Origin: Chloroflexi bacterium UBA6077
Lineage (GTDB): Bacteria > Chloroflexota > UBA6077
DNA: 56,535 bases
Direction: 5' to 3'
NCBI GenBank assembly: GCA_002436065.1
Contig: DIXP01000096.1
Span: 15,717-72,251 of the forward strand
Shown: positions 18,009-27,137 of the stretch, piece after piece
How the letters are laid out: the number at the start of each line of letters is the position of its first letter
Position numbering within the stretch: position 1 is the first letter of the stretch
Program-made: the position numbers and the translations under genes
The notes under the pieces: generated by a model
Told to the model about the DNA's origin: nothing
The model's database searches: none
The model's input: the letters and a program-made list of their open reading frames with translations, nothing else

Positions 18009-19133
18009 CTACAGCCCCGGCGCGATCGCGGCGCGAGTGACCCCAGCCTTGCCCGCCTCCTTCTTGAACCACTCCGACTGGTCAAAGGCCTCGTTGATGC
18101 GCTCCAGCGGGAATGTGTGCGAGATGATCCTGTCCAGCGGGAGCCGCTTCTGGTTCCGACTAAGGAACCGCAGCGCCTGGTACAGCGCGAACGGCTCGTA
18201 GTGGTTCACCGCCACGTACCGTGCGTTCCGCCGCAGGAGCGCCGCCGGGAAGAACTCGATGCTGAACTTGCCACTGACTACCCCCACGTCCACGTAGGCG
18301 CCCCCAGGCTGCACCATCTGCAGCCCCTCCGGGATCACTTGAGGCATCCCGACAACCTCAAGCACCATCTCGGCCCCACGCCCTTCGGTGAGGTCGAGCA
18401 CCCTCTGCACTCGCGATTCGGGCGTCGTGAACTCCTCCAGGCAGACTACCTCGTCCGCGCCGTACTGCCTGGCAAGCTCGAGTCGCTGCGGTATGCCGTC
18501 CACGGCGATGACCTTTTCTGCCCCCATCTCCCGCGCCACCGCCACCGCGTACAGCCCGAGGCCTCCCGCGCCTTGGATCACGATCGTGTCGCCATACTTG
18601 AACTGACCCCGCTGGAGGCTGTAGATCACCTGGGAGAGGGCGCAGTTGGCCGAGGAGACCATCTCGTCCGAGAGGTCGTCGGGCACCTTGAAGGCGAAGT
18701 GGCCCGGCCTGAGGTAGTAGTAGTCGGCGAAGCCCCCGCTGAAGTGGGGCCAGTCGTCGGCCGACTCCTTGTAGTGGGCGAGGCGGGTGGTGCAGAGCGA
18801 GAAGTTGCCCTGGGTGCAGTGCCAGCAGCGGCGGCAGGGGTAGAAGTAGGTGTAGACGAGGCGGTCGCCCTCCTGGATGGGTTGGCCCAGCGAGTCGGTG
18901 CTGACACCCTCCCCCAGCTTCACAATTTCGCCGACCATCTCGTGCCCCAGGACACGCCCCCCCGGCGGGATCGGGTTGCCGCCGTCCCCTCGCGTCTGGT
19001 GCAGGTCCGACCCGCACACGTTGCTGAGACGGATCTTGAGCAGGACCGCCCCCGGCGCGGGGTCGGGCACGGGGTACTCCCTGAGTTCGAAGGGCCGGCC
19101 AGGTCCAAAGAACACCGCGGCTCTCGCGTGCAT
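18009..19133 (-). CDS. Zinc-dependent alcohol dehydrogenase (MDR superfamily) 1
   Basis: A 374-residue medium-chain dehydrogenase. Catalytic zinc ligands appear in NVCGSDLH and GHEMVGE. The structural zinc loop is PCRRCWHCTQGNFSLC, and the NAD site is VIQGAGGLGLYAVAVAREMGA. An insertion near residues 120-145 (LAHYKESADDWPHFSGGFADYYY) is longer than in sorbitol/threonine dehydrogenases. It diverges from the orphan TctC gene, and the 356-base gap probably controls both. The substrate is unknown; context suggests a hydroxy-acid or polyol. Confidence 0.88.
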   Translation of the reverse strand: MHARAAVFFGPGRPFELREYPVPDPAPGAVLLKIRLSNVCGSDLHQTRGDGGNPIPPGGRVLGHEMVGEIVKLGEGVSTDSLGQPIQEGDRLVYTYFYPCRRCWHCTQGNFSLCTTRLAHYKESADDWPHFSGGFADYYYLRPGHFAFKVPDDLSDEMVSSANCALSQVIYSLQRGQFKYGDTIVIQGAGGLGLYAVAVAREMGAEKVIAVDGIPQRLELARQYGADEVVCLEEFTTPESRVQRVLDLTEGRGAEMVLEVVGMPQVIPEGLQMVQPGGAYVDVGVVSGKFSIEFFPAALLRRNARYVAVNHYEPFALYQALRFLSRNQKRLPLDRIISHTFPLERINEAFDQSEWFKKEAGKAGVTRAAIAPGL

Positions 19134-19489
19134 GATGGTTCCAACCTCACTAATTCAGTTTCTCAAACCGTTGACGCCGTCGCCGGCAGCTCATCTCAGC
19201 GACGCGGCCTCGTGTCCGCAAAACGGCGTCGCCCCGCGCGCGGCCCGGACACCGGCACGCCATCAACAACCCCCGAGGATCGAACCTGAGCATTTCAATC
19301 AATGTTGCAATTCTTGCGATATTTGCTAGAATGTTCCACATTGTACGGGCCCGAATTGCGGCAGTCAAGGGGGACCTGGAAATCGCAATTCCTCCCCGCG
19401 CAGCGGAGTCTGTGAGTTGGAGGTGTTGATGGAGTGCTGAGGGGCTGACCATGAAGACCAGGGTCAAACGACGAACTGAGGAGGATGTG
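19134..19489. promoter_or_regulatory. Divergent intergenic region between ADH1 and TctC
   Basis: This 356-base gap has no gene. TTGCAA (19305-19310), 16 bases, TAGAAT (19327-19332) is a candidate promoter toward TctC, which would leave an untranslated leader of about 150 bases. No regulator gene adjoins this pair, unlike the other modules. Confidence 0.45.
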
Positions 19490-20635
19490 ATGAAGCGTCT
19501 AATCGTTGGCGTCGCTACTGGACTCGCGTTGGCTAGCCTGGTGGTCGGGGGATGTGCGCAGCCCGCTCCCGCGCCCACAGCTACCAAGGCCCCCGCCGCC
19601 TCGACGAAGGCGGCTGCGGCACCCACCACCGCAGCAGCGCCCAGCGCCGCCGTTGCTGCCTCGACGAAGGCTCCCGCCGCCTCCACCGCTGCCGCCCCAG
19701 CGCCAACAACCGCCGCGGCTCCAGCCAAGTCGGCGTTCCCTGCCAAGGACAAGTCGATTTCCATTGTGGTCCCGTTCACGGCGGGCGGCGTGAGCGACAA
19801 CAGCGCCAGGATCCTCGCGGGGCTGATGGAGAAGGACTTGGGTGTACCGGTTCAGGTGGTCAACAAAGCCGGCGCCAGCACGCAGGTCGGGCTGACGGAG
19901 GTGGCCAGCGCCAAACCCGATGGATATACCCTCGGCGTGCCAGGTCTGCCGACCAGTTGCGTGACCTATCTGGATTCGGACCGAGGCGCAACCTACAGCC
20001 GGAAGAACTTCCAGCCGATCGCACTGTTCGTGCTCGACGTGATATCGGTGGCGGTTGGGCTCGACACTCCGTACAAGTCGATAAAGGACCTGGCGGACGC
20101 GGGCAAGGCCAATCCCGGAAAGATAAAGATGGCCACGACTGGTCTGATGAGCGTTAACCACCTGGCCCCGATCGCCTTCGAGCAGGCTACCAGCGCCCAG
20201 TTCTCCTACGTGCACTTCCCGGGTGGCGCGGATGCCAACACCGCCATCCTGGGTGGACACGCGGACGCGCAGTTCAGTGCAGTCGGCAACACGACGCCCC
20301 ACTTCAAGAGCGAGAAGATGCGGGTCCTCGGCGTTATGGACCAGGAGGAAAGCCCCTTCTTGCCGGGCATCAAGACTCTGGCCGCTCAGGGCTACAATGT
20401 CAACGCTTCCACCAGCTACGGCCTGGTGGCGCCCGCGGGAACCCCGAAGGAAGTTGTGGACGTGCTGACAGCGGCCGTCAAGAAGGCCTGTGCCAACAAG
20501 GAATACATCGATCGCATCAGCGCGGTGTACATGACTCCCAAATACCTTGACCCGACGGCATTCGGCAAGTTCTGGGATGAGGTGGACGAATGGGCCCGAC
20601 CTCTGGTCAAGGTCGGAAAAGAGCAGCAGCGCTAG
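19490..20635 (+). CDS. Tripartite tricarboxylate transporter binding lipoprotein, TctC/Bug family (1)
   Basis: A 381-residue periplasm-facing binding lipoprotein. The lipobox ASLVVGGC is followed by a linker of about 60 residues of Ala/Pro/Thr/Lys. The Bug-fold domain has KSISIVVPFTAGGVSDNSAR, VVNKAGASTQVGLTEVA and KPDGYTLGVPGLP. ATG 19490 follows GAGGAGG with a 5-base spacer; an earlier in-frame ATG at 19451 lacks one. No TctA or TctB membrane subunit is in the window, so it is an orphan. Orphan Bug proteins can dock to remote permeases or act as sensors. Ligands are usually di-/tricarboxylates or aromatic acids. Confidence 0.92.
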   Translation: MKRLIVGVATGLALASLVVGGCAQPAPAPTATKAPAASTKAAAAPTTAAAPSAAVAASTKAPAASTAAAPAPTTAAAPAKSAFPAKDKSISIVVPFTAGGVSDNSARILAGLMEKDLGVPVQVVNKAGASTQVGLTEVASAKPDGYTLGVPGLPTSCVTYLDSDRGATYSRKNFQPIALFVLDVISVAVGLDTPYKSIKDLADAGKANPGKIKMATTGLMSVNHLAPIAFEQATSAQFSYVHFPGGADANTAILGGHADAQFSAVGNTTPHFKSEKMRVLGVMDQEESPFLPGIKTLAAQGYNVNASTSYGLVAPAGTPKEVVDVLTAAVKKACANKEYIDRISAVYMTPKYLDPTAFGKFWDEVDEWARPLVKVGKEQQR

Positions 20636-20787
20636 CGGTTGAGAGTTCCCGGTCAGGTCTCCTGGACCGGGCTCGAGCATGACCTTCTGCCGTCGCAGCA
20701 GACTGCAGCAGGGTGACGCATAGAAGTCGCGGGTCCAGTGAGTTCTCCTGTGCGGCAGGGATGAGCCGGTCGGCCGGAGACATGCGA

Positions 20788-20833
20788 GGCAGCGAAAGGG
20801 GGGACGGCTAGCGCGGTTCCCCCTTTCGCTGCC
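20788..20833 (+). terminator. Long-stem hairpin downstream of TctC
   Basis: GGCAGCGAAAGGGGG and CCCCCTTTCGCTGCC pair over 15 bp around a 16-base loop. It lies about 150 bases after the TctC stop and just before the gene-fragment scar. Confidence 0.65.
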
Positions 20834-20860
20834 GGACCCCGCTCTCTCCGACTACCGGTC

Positions 20861-21133
20861 CTATCGTTGCCAGGCGAACTCCAGCCCCGCGGTGCTAAGT
20901 GCGACCCGGCCACTCTCAGACAACCCCACCAACCGCTTCACCAGGCCGCTCAGGTCGCGCTGGAACTGATAGACCAGACTCATTGGCTGAGCCGCCAGCA
21001 TTTGGTCCACCTGGGCGCCCTTGAAGAAGCCTCGCAGCACCAGTTCATCATCATTCGCACCGGGGTAGGCGTTGCGCAGCGCAGGCAGGACCGGCACCGG
21101 AGGCGTCGGGTTGCGACTGATCAGTTTGGATGC
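20861..21133 (-). pseudogene. 3' fragment of a carboxyltransferase (PYC/OadA-type) gene
   Basis: The 91 codons including the stop align without gaps to the last 91 codons of the intact gene at 25686-27137 (25686-25958), for example ANDDELVLRGFFKGAQVDQM and STAGLEFAWQR. They are visibly more diverged from it than the neighbouring DASS fragment is from its parent. The frame is open but has no start, catalytic domain or promoter. Similarity stops at 21133, and four bases later an unrelated gene fragment begins on the other strand. Confidence 0.9.
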
Positions 21134-21137
21134 ACGC

Positions 21138-21922
21138 GATGAACTTCTTGCACAGGCCCGAGGTGGGAAGAGTCCAGGGCGGGTCCGAGTACGTCAAGAG
21201 GGAGGCTGCCAAGCTGGGCAAGTGGACAGCGGGCCAGAGGAACGCCCTGATCGCCTTCGGCGTCGCAGCAGTCCTCTGGGTGATACCCGGCTTCCTGGCT
21301 GTCCTTTTCGGCACCGATTCGACCCAGGCCAAGGCCTACAACGGTGCGGTGCCGGAGTCGGCCGCCGCCCTGATCGCCGCGTCGCTGCTATTCGTTCTGC
21401 CGGTAGACTGGAAGAGGCGAGAGTTCACCATCACCTGGCGGCAAGTCACCCGCATCGACTGGGGCACCCTGCTGCTGTTCGGAGGCGGGCTGTCGCTTGG
21501 AAAGCTGATGTTCGACACCAAGCTTGCCGAGGCCATCGGTACGGGACTGCTGGGGCTGACGGGCGCCACGGAGGTGTGGGCGATGACCTTCGCCGCCATC
21601 GTCATCTCCATCCTGATAAGCGAGGCCACATCCAACACAGCATCGGCCAACATGGCGGTCCCGGTGATGATTGCGCTGGCCGTGGCGGCAGGGGCCAACC
21701 CTCTTCCTCCGGCGCTGGGCGCCACTCTAGGAGCCAGTTGGGGCTTCATGCTGCCGGTGTCCACGCCACCCAACGCCATCGTCTACGGCTCCGGCATGGT
21801 CCCCATCACCAAGATGATCCGGGCCGGCATAGTGTTCGACCTGTGCGGCGCGGTGATGATCTGGGTTGGACTGCGGGTCATGCTGCCGCTGATGGGCCTG
21901 GCCTGAACCGGCTAGTGAGACC
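21138..21922 (+). pseudogene. 3' fragment of a DASS transporter gene
   Basis: Nearly identical to 9774-10558 (constant offset of 11,364, no indel seen). It covers residues about 277-531 of the transporter, the stop codon and 16 further bases. Differences are sparse and mostly at third codon positions. By chance an ATG at 21130, contributed by the adjoining fragment, opens a 258-codon frame, but the product would lack the first half of the inverted-repeat fold and one SNT motif. It is probably not a working transporter. Confidence 0.9.
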
Positions 21923-22384
21923 CGAAGTCTTGAGGCGCGAAACTCGTTGCAAATGAGTCAAGTTTTCGCACCTACAACTCGTCGGTCTGAGGCGAAGCCT
22001 CGTCAGTGCTCGACCAACCTGGTTTTGACACCTGTCATCTTGGTGCCCCCTCCCTGTGTCATCCTGAGCGATTAGCGAAGGATCTCCTGTTACAGGTAGA
22101 CGCCTCTCGCCACGGTGAGCATAGCAGCACCCAACTCCAACAAGAGAGCTGCGGCCGTACGCCAGGCAATGGCCTGACACCCACAGCTCTCTCGGGAGGA
22201 GGAGATGCATCCTGTCTGCAGCCCTCCTCCCTCGAAAAGCCTCCAGATCGGGTGAGGCGATCTACGCCAGCGGCTCTGCTGCTCGACCCGACGCGCGAGC
22301 CGCTGGCCCGCAAGGATAAGCGGACGAGCCGCCTGCGCTCCCCACGATACAACGGCGGTCGATCGAAACCATCTCGGTAGCCTA
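21923..22384. other. Gene-free stretch after the recombination scar
   Basis: These 462 bases hold the dispersed repeat at 22031-22099. Otherwise I see only short unsupported frames on both strands. No promoter or RNA gene was recognised. Confidence 0.6.
22031..22099. repeat. Dispersed 'GTCATCCTGAG' repeat, copy 2
   Basis: Same order of blocks as 3096-3165: GTCATC, a CCCCTCCC block, TGTCATCCTGAGC, AGCGAAGGATCTC, then GTTnCAnGTAG. It is in direct orientation and lies just past the gene-fragment scar. Confidence 0.75.
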
Positions 22385-23548
22385 CTACTGCTGTGCCTGG
22401 AAAATCTGGTTGGCCATATCCAGGTCGAGCTTCCCCTTCTGCTCCTCCGCAACCTGCTTCCAGACCGTCTCGCGGACCGACGACCACTTCGCGAACTCCT
22501 CAGTGGTCGGCTTGTAGTACTGGAAGCCGGTCGTCTTGATCATCTCATCCACTACTTTATCCAGATACCCTGGCAGGTTCTTCCGGCCCCACTCCTGCGC
22601 CTCCTTCGCGGCCTCCAGCATCGCCTGCTGATGTTGCGGAGAGAGGGATGCGAACTTCTTGGGGTTGATGAAGAACATCTCCACGGCGGATTGATAGCCG
22701 AGACGAACACCATACTTCACAACTTCATAGTGTTTGTCAGCGTGGAACGGACTCAGCGGCAACCCTTCGCCATCCACGGTGCCCTGCTGCATCGCAGTGT
22801 ACAGCTGCCCGTAGTCCACTGGAGTCGGGTTGGCTCCCCACGCCTTGACAGTAGCCAGGTCCACGGGGGAGCTGACGACCCGGATCTTGAGGCCCTTGAT
22901 GTCATCCGGAATCTTCACTGCCTTCTTGGCGACATAGATGTCCCGACCCCAGCCATAGCTCTGCACATACAGCATCTTGATGCCCAGATCCTTCTCGAAT
23001 TGTGCAAGAGCCTTCTGCCCAACTGGACCTTCCAAGGACTTGAAAACGCTATCAAACTCCTTGAAGAGGAATGGCAGATCATAGACCAGAAATGCATCAG
23101 TGAAGCGTGCCGCGTTACCGTTGGAGACCATCCCCATGTCCACACTGCCACTTGCGACTGCCTGAGCGAGCTGTTGCTCGGCTCCTAGGGCTCCGTAGAA
23201 GACCCGTACGTTCACCTCGCCATTGGTCTTCTTCTTTACCCTTTCGGCGAAATCGTCGGTGGACACGCTCAACACATGCTCCTTCGGGCTGGAGCTACCA
23301 GCACGCAGTTCGACCACCGCTTTGGCAGCAGGCTGTCCGGCGGCCGAAGTGGGAGCGGCTGGCGCCGCAGTCGCCGCCCCCGCTGGGGAGGTCCCTGCTG
23401 GGGAGGTCCCTGCTGGGGCCGTGGGCTGTGCTGCGGCCTTGGCCGCAGTTGGTGTCGCTGGAGCTGATGACGCACACGCTAGGACAGTCACCGCGATTGC
23501 CAATAGAAGGGAAACCAGGACGCCGAGGCCGAATACGCTCCGTGTCAT
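22385..23548 (-). CDS. TRAP transporter solute-binding lipoprotein DctP, system B
   Basis: A 387-residue DctP protein. The lipobox (AVTVLAC) is near residue 25, followed by a long linker with two copies of AGTSP. The binding domain shows DIKGLKIRVVSSPVDLATVKAWGANPTPVDYGQLY and the family pattern AMQQGTVDGE. It is the last gene of the carboxylase-TRAP operon, 197 bases after the fused permease. Homology and order match system A (16670-17749), suggesting related ligands such as 2-oxo or hydroxy acids (inference). Confidence 0.93.
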   Translation of the reverse strand: MTRSVFGLGVLVSLLLAIAVTVLACASSAPATPTAAKAAAQPTAPAGTSPAGTSPAGAATAAPAAPTSAAGQPAAKAVVELRAGSSSPKEHVLSVSTDDFAERVKKKTNGEVNVRVFYGALGAEQQLAQAVASGSVDMGMVSNGNAARFTDAFLVYDLPFLFKEFDSVFKSLEGPVGQKALAQFEKDLGIKMLYVQSYGWGRDIYVAKKAVKIPDDIKGLKIRVVSSPVDLATVKAWGANPTPVDYGQLYTAMQQGTVDGEGLPLSPFHADKHYEVVKYGVRLGYQSAVEMFFINPKKFASLSPQHQQAMLEAAKEAQEWGRKNLPGYLDKVVDEMIKTTGFQYYKPTTEEFAKWSSVRETVWKQVAEEQKGKLDLDMANQIFQAQQ

Positions 23549-23745
23549 GTCATACCCTCCTCTGGTGAATGTGACCCCCCAATATCTGCACTCTTTTCCG
23601 AACGCTTGGACCGCCGTGAACAGGATACAGCCAACGGCTTTGAAGACCGTGCACTTGCCTCAACAGGCAGCAGCAGCAACAGTCGTGGCCGCCACTACGG
23701 CAACCTACCTACCTCCTCTCTCCAACGAAACCCCTTTCCGCCTCT

Positions 23746-25662
23746 CTACTTGATCGGATAGCCGAAGACGACGTGCGGCAGCATCAGCGGAATCTGCGGG
23801 AACACGGCCATGATCACGATGTCCAGCACCATGATGGCTATGAAGGGCACCGTCGCTCGCACGGCCTGCTCATACCGCACACCGGCTAACCGTGTGGACA
23901 CAAAGAGGTTGAGGGCCACCGGCGGGACGATGCATCCGAGGCCCATGTTGACACAGAACAGCACCCCCCAGTGGATCAGGTCCACGCCGGCCTGGTTGAG
24001 CAGCGGCACGAAGGACGGAAGGAAGCCGAAGATCATAGCCGGAGGCTCTAGCACCATGCCCAAGACGATGAATATGGCGCTGACCATGAAGATCACCACA
24101 TACTTGTTCATGCTGATCTGCGATACCAAATCCACGATCTGGAAGGACACGAGGTCGCGCGCCAGCACGAAGCCGAGGAAGGCCGAGGTGGATGCGAGGA
24201 ACAGGGTCATGGCGCTGATGTAGCCCGCCTCAACGACGCAGTCATACAAGGCACGAGGGGTGGCAACCCGATAGAGGAACAGTGCGAGCATGAGCACATA
24301 GAACAGCAGGACAGCACCTACCTCGGCAGGGGTGAAGACCCCTCCCAGGACTCCACCTATCACCAGCACCAACGCGAACAGCGGAGGCATAGCTGCCAGA
24401 GTGCGGGGCAGGACAGTCTCCCGCGGCACATACTCGCGGGGATAGTTGTTGCGCCTCGCATGAATAAGCGTCACTGCCATGAAGCTCCCGCCCACCAGTA
24501 GCGCCGGCACGATAGTCGCCGCTGCCAGCCGACTGACCGACGTGCCGATAGCGGTGGAGTACAGGAGGACCGTGATCGCGAGCGGAGCCATCATCCCCAG
24601 GGTGCCAGCCGTACCCTGGAGAGCAGCGCAGAAGTCGGGCCGGTAACCTCGCGCCTTCATCTGAGGGATCATCAGGGAGCCAATAGCGGCAGTGTCCGAG
24701 ACAGCGGAGCCCGAGATGTCCCCAAACAGGAAGCTGGCAACCACATTGGAGGCTCCCAACCCGCCCCGAAAGCGGCCGACCAGCACCTGGGCGAAATCCA
24801 CCAGCAGCTTCGCCATACCCGAAGCGTGCATCAACTTCCCGGAGAGTATCAGAAGAGGAATGGCCATGAACGTCAGCAGATTAATACCGAAGAAGATCTG
24901 CATGGCCCCTGTCTCGAACGGAACGTCCCCGAAGACTCCTACGTACAGCGTCGCCATCAAGCCCAGGCATAGGGCGACTGGTACTCCGATCAGCATCGGT
25001 CCGAACAGCGCCACGATCAATAGCAGGGCGCGCGCCGCTCCAGACAGTTGCACGTACTGCCCAAACGGCAGGTACACCAGCCAGAGGTAGCCGACAGCGA
25101 TCGTCAGCTTCACCAGCATCGTTCGCGAACGGCTGGCACTCAAGTTTCGGCGCACCCAATGGATCAGCATCAGCACGCTGGCCACCGGGATCGCGAGGTA
25201 AGGCACAGTCAGAGGCATCCGCAGTACATCCGTGAAAGCGCGCCCCGCCAGCGGGAGCGCCTCCACTCCGGAGACCACGAGAGCCATCAGGTATCCCCCT
25301 GCAAGCCCTTCTGCCAGCACGGTGGCGACAAGAAACCAGGGCGGGGAGAGCTTCTTGACCAGGATATCCATACTGACATGCCTGTCATGAAGGTAGCCCG
25401 AGGAGATGGAAAGGAACACGGCCCAGGCGAAGATAACCAACGCCAGTTCATCGGACCATGGCAGGGAGTTGTTCAGGGCATAGCGAAAGAACACTCCAAG
25501 CAGCATCACCAGCGCAAAGGCCACCGTCGCGACCACAAAACAGTGCTGAGTCACCCGATCGATGCCATCACTGATGGCAACGACCATGCGTATCCAACTT
25601 GGTTGAGATGATTCAGGTTGATAGACAGTGCCGCCGGGTGCTTGTCCAGCGATCGTATCCAT
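23746..25662 (-). CDS. TRAP transporter fused permease (DctQ-DctM), system B
   Basis: A 638-residue fusion closely related to the system A permease. The DctQ part has FFRYALNNSLPWSDELALVIF and RHVSMDILVKKLSP. The DctM part has FLFGDISGSAVSDTAAIGSLMIPQMKARGY and WGVLFCVNMGLGCIVPPVALNLFV. I chose ATG 25662 because GGGAGA lies 8 bases upstream. ATG 25680, just inside the preceding intergenic bases, has no ribosome-binding site. It follows the carboxyltransferase gene by about 23 bases, which ties import directly to the carboxylase. Confidence 0.93.
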   Translation of the reverse strand: MDTIAGQAPGGTVYQPESSQPSWIRMVVAISDGIDRVTQHCFVVATVAFALVMLLGVFFRYALNNSLPWSDELALVIFAWAVFLSISSGYLHDRHVSMDILVKKLSPPWFLVATVLAEGLAGGYLMALVVSGVEALPLAGRAFTDVLRMPLTVPYLAIPVASVLMLIHWVRRNLSASRSRTMLVKLTIAVGYLWLVYLPFGQYVQLSGAARALLLIVALFGPMLIGVPVALCLGLMATLYVGVFGDVPFETGAMQIFFGINLLTFMAIPLLILSGKLMHASGMAKLLVDFAQVLVGRFRGGLGASNVVASFLFGDISGSAVSDTAAIGSLMIPQMKARGYRPDFCAALQGTAGTLGMMAPLAITVLLYSTAIGTSVSRLAAATIVPALLVGGSFMAVTLIHARRNNYPREYVPRETVLPRTLAAMPPLFALVLVIGGVLGGVFTPAEVGAVLLFYVLMLALFLYRVATPRALYDCVVEAGYISAMTLFLASTSAFLGFVLARDLVSFQIVDLVSQISMNKYVVIFMVSAIFIVLGMVLEPPAMIFGFLPSFVPLLNQAGVDLIHWGVLFCVNMGLGCIVPPVALNLFVSTRLAGVRYEQAVRATVPFIAIMVLDIVIMAVFPQIPLMLPHVVFGYPIK

Positions 25663-25685
25663 CCCGTTCTCTCCCACCATCAGTC

Positions 25686-27137
25686 TTAGCGCTGCCAGGC
25701 AAACTCCAGCCCCGCGGTGCTAATTGCCACGCGGCCGCTGTCGGACAGGCCAACCAGCCGCTTCACCAGGCCACTCAGGTCCCGCTGGAACTGGTAGGCC
25801 AGGCTCATCGGCTGCGCCGCCAGCATTTGGTCCACCTGGGCGCCTTTGAAGAAGCCACGCAGCACCAGCTCATCATCATTCGCCTCGGGGTAGGCGTTGC
25901 GAAGCGCAGGCAGGATCGGCTCCGGGGATGCCGGCTTGGGACTGATCCGTTTGGATGCCCTCTCGGAGATCCGGTCCATGGCCTCGGGGGCCACAGTGCA
26001 CTCCTGCCTCCCGTAGTAGCCGTACACCCACTTGGCGATCTCGTCCAGCACCACCCGGTACCGCTCGCCGTGCATCACGTTCATCAGCGCCTGCACAGCA
26101 ACGAATTGCGAGTAGGGCGAGACCATCACCGGCCAGCCCAGCTCCTCCCGCACCCTCGGAATCTCCTCCAGCACCTCCTGGATCCTGTCCCCCATCCCCG
26201 CATCAGCGAGAAGCCGCTTCAGGTTGGAGATCACCCCACCCGGGATCTGATGCTGGTAGTGAAAGAGGTCGTGCCTCGCGATCTGTCCAACCGGCAGCCC
26301 CTCATTTCGCGCAACGGAGGTGAGGTACTCCGACGCCTCCCTGATTGGATCCACATCCAGCGGTACGTCGTAGCCCTTCAGCCTTAGGTTGTGCACTATG
26401 TCGAAGACCGACGGATGGGACGCCCCATCAGAAAGGGGGGGTATACAGGTATAGAGGGCATCTGCCCCCTGCTCCACGCTCTCCAGCAGCACCAGGGGCC
26501 CCAGTCCGGTAAGGCAGTGCGAGTGTACCTCCAGTGGGCGACCGGCTGCGGCCTGTTTCAGCACCGGCACCAGCGTCCTCACCCGGTCCACCGTCAGCAG
26601 CGCGGCAGGGTCCTTCAGCAACAGGGCATCGGCGCCCAGCGCCAGCAGCTCTCGCGCCTTCCGACCATAGTACTCGTCGGTGTGGACGGGGCTGATGGAG
26701 AAGGTGACGGCCACCTCCACGTACATGCCCAGCCGCTTGCACAGCTCCACCCCGAGGCGGTAGTTGTCCGGATCGTGGAGTCCGTCGAAGATCATCATCC
26801 GGCTGACCCCGTTGGCATGCAATCGGGTGTAGGTAAGCTCCATGATGTCGTCCGGCATGATATCGAAGCTGATCCAGTTCAGGCTGCGCATCAATGCGTG
26901 AATGGGGGTGCGGACCAGATGCTTCCGCATCAGCCTGAGCCGCTCCCACGGATCCTCCTTCAAATAGCGCACGCAGGAGTCGAAGTTCACCGCCGCGCTT
27001 ACCTCAACCATCTGGTAGCCGGCCCGATCCACCTGGTCTACCATCCCCAGCATCATCGCCGTGGTCATTCGGGTGGCCCATAGCGACTGATGCCCGTCCC
27101 TGAAGGTCGTATCTATGATTTGGACGCTACGCGACAT
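25686..27137 (-). CDS. Biotin-dependent carboxylase, carboxyltransferase subunit (PycB/OadA/5S-like)
   Basis: A 483-residue carboxyltransferase. The TIM barrel begins IIDTTFRDGHQSLWATRM (residues 7-24), giving the metal-site Asp and biotin-site Gln. Then come LLLKDPA (carbamylated Lys) and EVHSHC (metal His pair), and the conserved carboxylase C-terminal domain (QIPGGVISNL, GERYRVVLDEIAKWVYGYYG). Two usual 2-oxo-acid signatures are changed: EVWGGATFD is EVSAAVNFD, and the TSQP Thr position reads ASHP. It has no biotin domain of its own. ATG 27137 with AAGGAGA overlaps the end of the biotin carboxylase gene. No OAD beta/gamma pump subunits are present, so a soluble carboxylase is likely; the substrate is open. 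Confidence 0.9.
   Translation of the reverse strand: MSRSVQIIDTTFRDGHQSLWATRMTTAMMLGMVDQVDRAGYQMVEVSAAVNFDSCVRYLKEDPWERLRLMRKHLVRTPIHALMRSLNWISFDIMPDDIMELTYTRLHANGVSRMMIFDGLHDPDNYRLGVELCKRLGMYVEVAVTFSISPVHTDEYYGRKARELLALGADALLLKDPAALLTVDRVRTLVPVLKQAAAGRPLEVHSHCLTGLGPLVLLESVEQGADALYTCIPPLSDGASHPSVFDIVHNLRLKGYDVPLDVDPIREASEYLTSVARNEGLPVGQIARHDLFHYQHQIPGGVISNLKRLLADAGMGDRIQEVLEEIPRVREELGWPVMVSPYSQFVAVQALMNVMHGERYRVVLDEIAKWVYGYYGRQECTVAPEAMDRISERASKRISPKPASPEPILPALRNAYPEANDDELVLRGFFKGAQVDQMLAAQPMSLAYQFQRDLSGLVKRLVGLSDSGRVAISTAGLEFAWQR

Noticed and set aside
17877..19289. 470-codon plus-strand open frame
   Set aside because: It lies antisense to the clearly recognisable zinc alcohol dehydrogenase at 18009-19133. 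Its product is Arg/His/Leu-rich shadow text with no known motif, as expected in GC-rich DNA.
19499..20680. 393-codon minus-strand frame opposite TctC
   Set aside because: Antisense to a well-supported lipoprotein gene; its Gly/Arg tail is simply the complement of the Ala/Pro linker.
21130..21906. Functional short DASS transporter
   Set aside because: The open frame is intact, but it lacks the first half of the transporter and one SNT motif, and it begins in unrelated carboxyltransferase DNA with no ribosome-binding site.
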